From Bacteroides sp. (lineage in GTDB: Bacteria > Bacteroidota > Bacteroidia > Bacteroidales > Bacteroidaceae): a stretch of 64,000 nt of DNA. This document shows positions 60,873-64,000 of the stretch, one piece after another. Numbering within the stretch: the stretch's first letter is position 1; every line of letters begins with the position of its first letter. The position numbers and the translations under genes are program-made. A model generated the notes under the pieces. It was given only the letters and a program-made list of their open reading frames with translations, did not search any database and was not told the origin of the DNA. The stretch is taken from assembly GCA_021201335.1 (NCBI GenBank), contig JAJQFD010000052.1, positions 22,405 to 86,404 of the forward strand, given 5' to 3'.

Positions 60873-61760
60873 ATGAATACTAATACCTCTACCACTAATC
60901 ATTTAACTTCTACATTTCCGGCAGTTACAAACTCCAGAAAATTCGATTGCATTGAAAATGACTTTATTATTTTCAATGATTTGAGAAGTATGCCTTTGTA
61001 CAAGACCCCCACTAGAATGGACACTTCTATTATTGCTATCTGTACGAATGGGTATAATAGGATAACTGTGAATATGCAAGAATATTATATTTCCGCAGGT
61101 ACATTGTTAATCGCTTTTCCTGATCAAATACTACAGTGTTTGGAAATCAGTGATGACTTTCAGGGGATATTTATTGCGATTTCCCGCAAGATATCTGATG
61201 AGATATATCCAAAACTGAAAATCGTTTTACCCTTATTCTTTTATACTAAAGAATATCCTTGTGTTAATCTTTCATCTGATGAAATGAGTTCATTAATGGA
61301 ATACTATGATATGTTCTGGAATAAGGTGAAAAGAGAAGATACTTATAAAAAGGACGTAATCCAGGGGCTGCTAATTTCCATGTATTATGAAATCTATGAT
61401 ATATACCGTCATAGAGTTCCAAGAAGATCCGAAAAAAAGAATAGAAAAGAAATCTTATTTGATCAATTCATGAGAATGCTCTCTGAAAACTATAAAAAAG
61501 AGAGAAGCGTTAATTATTATGCCCGTGAGTTATTCCTTACACCTAAACACTTATCTAGTGTAGTAAAAGAAGTAAGCGGAAAAACAGCCGGTGAATGGAT
61601 TGACAACTTTGTTATTTTTGAAGCAAAATCCTTACTGAAATCTTCTCAAAAAAATATCCAGGAGATATCTGATGAGTTAAATTTCGCTAATCAATCTTTC
61701 TTCGGAAAGTATTTTAAGCATTACACCGGTATGTCTCCTAAAGAGTATCGGAAAAAATGA
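60873..61760 (+). CDS. AraC-family transcriptional regulator
   Basis: Regulator of 295 aa. The N-terminal cupin-like half (about 20-150, with VNMQEYYISAGTLLIAFPDQ) would bind an effector. The C-terminal AraC helix-turn-helix pair has NYYARELFLTPKHLSSVVKE and the second helix SDELNFANQSFFGKYFKHYT, then GMSPKEYRKK. It resembles the one-component AraC proteins of Bacteroidetes that start with a long linker. It is transcribed alone and converges on prs with only 3 bases between the stops. The target is unknown; the TonB receptor upstream is one candidate. Confidence 0.9.
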   Translation: MNTNTSTTNHLTSTFPAVTNSRKFDCIENDFIIFNDLRSMPLYKTPTRMDTSIIAICTNGYNRITVNMQEYYISAGTLLIAFPDQILQCLEISDDFQGIFIAISRKISDEIYPKLKIVLPLFFYTKEYPCVNLSSDEMSSLMEYYDMFWNKVKREDTYKKDVIQGLLISMYYEIYDIYRHRVPRRSEKKNRKEILFDQFMRMLSENYKKERSVNYYARELFLTPKHLSSVVKEVSGKTAGEWIDNFVIFEAKSLLKSSQKNIQEISDELNFANQSFFGKYFKHYTGMSPKEYRKK

Positions 61761-61763
61761 TTT

Positions 61764-62702
61764 TTAAATGATGTATTGAGAACTAATTGATTCGTTATTT
61801 AAAACCCGTCTAATTGTTTCCGCAAACATACTTGCAATACTGAGCTGCTTCACTTTGGGGCAGCCTTTGCAGTATGGAATACTATCAGTGAAAACTATTT
61901 CTTGTAAAGCGGAGGAATTTACACGTTCTGATGCCGGATCAGACATTACACAATGGCTGGCAATGGCACGTACGGATTTAGCTCCTGCATCTAGCATTAC
62001 ATTGGCCGCCTTAGTTATTGTACCGGCAGTATCTACAATATCGTCAACTAATACAACATTTTTACCTTCTACATCTCCAATAATCTGCATAGTGGACACT
62101 TCGTTTGCTTTCGATCTTGTTTTATTCCCTAACACAAGGGGAACGCCCAGATATTTGGAAAAAGTACTTGCTCTTTTTGATCCACCTACATCGGGAGTCG
62201 CTATAACCAGATCTTCCAGATGCAAAGATTGTATGTATGGTAAAAATACCGCTGAAGCATATAAATGATCTACTGGTATGTTAAAGAAACCCTGTATTTG
62301 ATCGGCATGAAGATCCATAGTAATTAACCGATCTATCCCAGCTACCGATAGTAAATCTGCTACTAATTTAGCACCAATTGAAACACGGGGTTTATCCTTT
62401 CTGTCCTGGCGAGCCCACCCAAAATAAGGTATTACCGCAATAACACTTTTTGCTGAAGCTCTTTTAGCCGCGTCAACCATCAGTAATAATTCCATCAGGT
62501 TATCGGAATTCGGGAAAGTTGACTGAACTAAAAATACATTTGCTCCACGAATGGATTCTTCATAAGAGACTGCAAATTCACCGTCAGCAAAATGAGTAAT
62601 ATTCATATTTCCTAACGGACATTTAAGACTGGCGCAGATTTTTTCTGCAAGATATCTCGATTTAGTTCCCGAGAATACCATAAATGGGGCTCTTGTACTC
62701 AT
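61764..62702 (-). CDS. prs: Ribose-phosphate pyrophosphokinase (PRPP synthase)
   Basis: Makes PRPP from ribose 5-phosphate and ATP for nucleotide, His and Trp synthesis. The length of 312 aa is normal. Blocks: FSGTKSRYLAEKI, FADGEFAVSYEESIRGANVF, FGWARQDRKDKPRVSIGAKL with the ATP-binding flexible loop, TMDLHADQIQGFFNIPVDHL, and the PRPP-binding loop VLVDDIVDTAGTI. It is monocistronic with a good promoter. Confidence 0.97.
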   Translation of the reverse strand: MSTRAPFMVFSGTKSRYLAEKICASLKCPLGNMNITHFADGEFAVSYEESIRGANVFLVQSTFPNSDNLMELLLMVDAAKRASAKSVIAVIPYFGWARQDRKDKPRVSIGAKLVADLLSVAGIDRLITMDLHADQIQGFFNIPVDHLYASAVFLPYIQSLHLEDLVIATPDVGGSKRASTFSKYLGVPLVLGNKTRSKANEVSTMQIIGDVEGKNVVLVDDIVDTAGTITKAANVMLDAGAKSVRAIASHCVMSDPASERVNSSALQEIVFTDSIPYCKGCPKVKQLSIASMFAETIRRVLNNESISSQYII

Positions 62703-62741
62703 TGATTATAAAAGGTAATTACCTATTAATTAATTAGGCTG

Positions 62742-62773
62742 CAAATTTATGAATTCTCCTCACATTAAACAAA
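62742..62773 (-). promoter_or_regulatory. Bacteroidetes promoter for prs
   Basis: On the minus strand, TTTG (complement of 62770-62773), 20-base spacer, TAAATTTG (complement of 62742-62749), about 40 bases before the start. Confidence 0.6.
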
Positions 62774-62841
62774 GACTTATCGTAGAAAAATCTATTAACT
62801 CATTTTCTTTCTTTGATATCCGTTCAGAAGTTATAAATTCT

Positions 62842-62849
62842 TATCTTTG
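62842..62849 (+). promoter_or_regulatory. -7 box (TATCTTTG) before the YigZ gene
   Basis: Matches TAnnTTTG, 24 bases before the start codon. The nearest TTTG lies 26 bases upstream, which is too far for a standard -33. Confidence 0.4.
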
Positions 62850-62873
62850 CCATTGAATTTCTATTATTAAACA

Positions 62874-63479
62874 ATGAATAGTGATATTTATAGAACAATA
62901 TCTACCTTATCAGAAGCAATATTTACTGAAAAACGAAGTAAATTTATTGCTTTTGCCATTCCTGTTACTACCCAGGAAGAAATAAAAGAATACCTGGAAA
63001 TTTATCAGAAAAAATATTACGATGCCCGTCATGTGTGTTATGCCTACATGCTGGGACCGGAAAGAAAAGATTTTCGGGCAAACGATAACGGAGAACCTTC
63101 TGGCACGGCAGGAAAACCGATATTGGGACAAATCAATTCCAATGAACTTACAGATATTTTAGTTATCGTAGTACGTTACTTCGGAGGAATTAAATTAGGT
63201 ACCAGCGGATTAATAACAGCTTATAAAGCTGCTGCTGCAGCAGCAATAGCAAATGCTGAAATAATAGAAAAAACAGTAAATGAAGAAATTACAGTCATGT
63301 TTGAATTTCCTTTTATGAATGATATTATGCGGATTGTTAAGGAAGAAGAACCTGAAATTGTATCCCAGTCATACGAGATGGATTGCACCATGACTTTGAA
63401 AATCCGGGAATCCAAGTTGGATAGATTACATTCTCGACTAAAGAAAGTAGAGACAGCCCGGATTTTAGAAGATAATTGA
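62874..63479 (+). CDS. yigZ: YigZ/IMPACT family protein (UPF0029)
   Basis: Two-domain protein of 201 aa. The N-terminal Impact domain has EKRSKFIAFAIPV, DARHVCYAYMLG, FRANDNGEPSGTAGKPILGQ and LVIVVRYFGGIKLGTSGLIT (the family signature). The C-terminal domain (DUF1949) has EEITVMFEFPFMNDIMRIVK, a ferredoxin-like fold. Related proteins modulate translation in eukaryotes. The bacterial role is unclear. The gene ends 22 bases before the endonuclease gene. Confidence 0.95.
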   Translation: MNSDIYRTISTLSEAIFTEKRSKFIAFAIPVTTQEEIKEYLEIYQKKYYDARHVCYAYMLGPERKDFRANDNGEPSGTAGKPILGQINSNELTDILVIVVRYFGGIKLGTSGLITAYKAAAAAAIANAEIIEKTVNEEITVMFEFPFMNDIMRIVKEEEPEIVSQSYEMDCTMTLKIRESKLDRLHSRLKKVETARILEDN

Positions 63480-63501
63480 ACAATAATTTAACGAATTTTG
63501 T

Positions 63502-64000
63502 ATGCCTTTTGAAGCAACCAAAAGAGAATGGAGTGAAATATTTGCTTTTTTTCGATTACTGGCGGATGCCCACATTTGTGAAAGACAAATCGCAATGATT
63601 TATCGTGAAGAACATGATGGTCCTCGTCGGTATTATGTGGAAAATGAAAATATCAGAATAGAAGGAGAAAATATCTCAAAAGTAATTCCGAGAGAAGATT
63701 TCAGGATGGTAGCTGAGTTAATACTGGCTAGTATGAAATCTACATCTGAAGATATGATCGTATCTTCAGAAGGAGTTGAAGTCTTTTTAGATGAAGTAGA
63801 AATATGTAACCTGGAAGCTCAAGCGAATGACCGGCCGGATCTATCTATCGCATTCTGGCATCCGGCTGCCCCATTGACCGGATTCAGTATTCGGTCAAGA
63901 TTAAGTAAGAGACTCCATTGCTGGACGGAGGACGTGCTGCTAATCTTAAATTTGAGCTTACCGGAATCAAATTTGCGGTTCCAACAATTAATAAAGTAAA
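63502..64000 (+). CDS. HpaII-family restriction endonuclease, N-terminal part (frameshifted, cut by right edge)
   Basis: The open frame ends at 63999 in a tail that does not look like protein (KRLHCWTEDVLLILNLSLPE). If one A is added at AA 63907-63908, the frame reads SKETPLLDGGRAANLKFELT and then GIKFAVPTINKV to the edge. That fits the start of HpaII-type endonucleases, which open with (K/R)REWSEIFAFFRLLAD and carry SIAFWHPAAPLTGFSIRSRL before the LLDGGRAANLKFE block. The corrected protein would run on beyond the window, where a partner DNA methyltransferase is expected. Family assignment rests on memory of these blocks, not on a search. Confidence 0.6.

Noticed and set aside
61855-62268. 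A 137-codon open frame antisense to prs
   Set aside because: It is fully inside a highly conserved enzyme gene, and its translation has no family features.

Overview
The window is a piece of a Bacteroidales chromosome (phylum Bacteroidota). The evidence is two giant one-protein hybrid two-component regulators, a NUDIX-type sugar regulator in front of xylBAE, a TonB receptor with a carboxypeptidase-like plug extension, short lipoprotein signals ending in SC, and promoters of the Bacteroidetes TTG-N19/20-TAnnTTTG type. A Parabacteroides- or Dysgonomonas-like genome would fit, but I cannot fix the genus.

Layout. 1-3.7 kb: housekeeping genes (engB cut by the left edge, a sodium:solute symporter, recR, a small membrane protein, a SpeG-like acetyltransferase). 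3.7-4.4 kb: non-coding, with a perfect 20-bp hairpin repeat. 4.4-14.8 kb: a regulatory and export island. On the minus strand lie an NtrC-type sigma54 activator, its NtrB-like kinase and a hybrid two-component regulator in tandem. Divergent from them are a TolC-type channel, an HlyD-type adaptor and a MacB-type ABC ATPase, preceded by a sigma54-like promoter and two palindromes 21 bp apart. No permease gene follows the ATPase. 14.9-29.6 kb: a carbohydrate cluster (GH106-like rhamnosidase, SGNH sialate-O-acetylesterase-like enzyme, DUF5703 protein, GH2 enzyme) and a second hybrid regulator, with no SusC/SusD pair in view.

29.7-38.5 kb: HAD phosphatase, panB, an MFS carrier, a class A penicillin-binding protein, a short folK, kdsB, a zinc-motif-less M16 protein and an exported 14-repeat MORN protein. 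38.5-39.9 kb: a complete IS256-family element with a 9-bp target duplication and an amber codon in its transposase. 40-43 kb (minus): pirin, fabD and a ThiD-like kinase. 43.3-48.5 kb: xylose operon (NUDIX-wHTH regulator, xylB, xylA, xylE). 49-64 kb: two lipoproteins, rmuC, tex, a sensor kinase, a 5'-nucleotidase, a free-methionine sulfoxide reductase, a His-rich small protein with a TonB receptor, an AraC regulator, prs, a YigZ protein and, at the right edge, a frameshifted HpaII-family restriction endonuclease.

The reading frames are unusually broken. At least nine genes carry one-base length errors, mostly in homopolymer runs, and three more carry in-frame stops. In every case the flanking protein sequence continues smoothly. 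I therefore give most of them as single genes with a corrected frame, and treat base-calling error as the first explanation for the indels. The most interesting biology is the sigma54-controlled export island that has lost its permease, and the His-rich protein paired with the TonB receptor.
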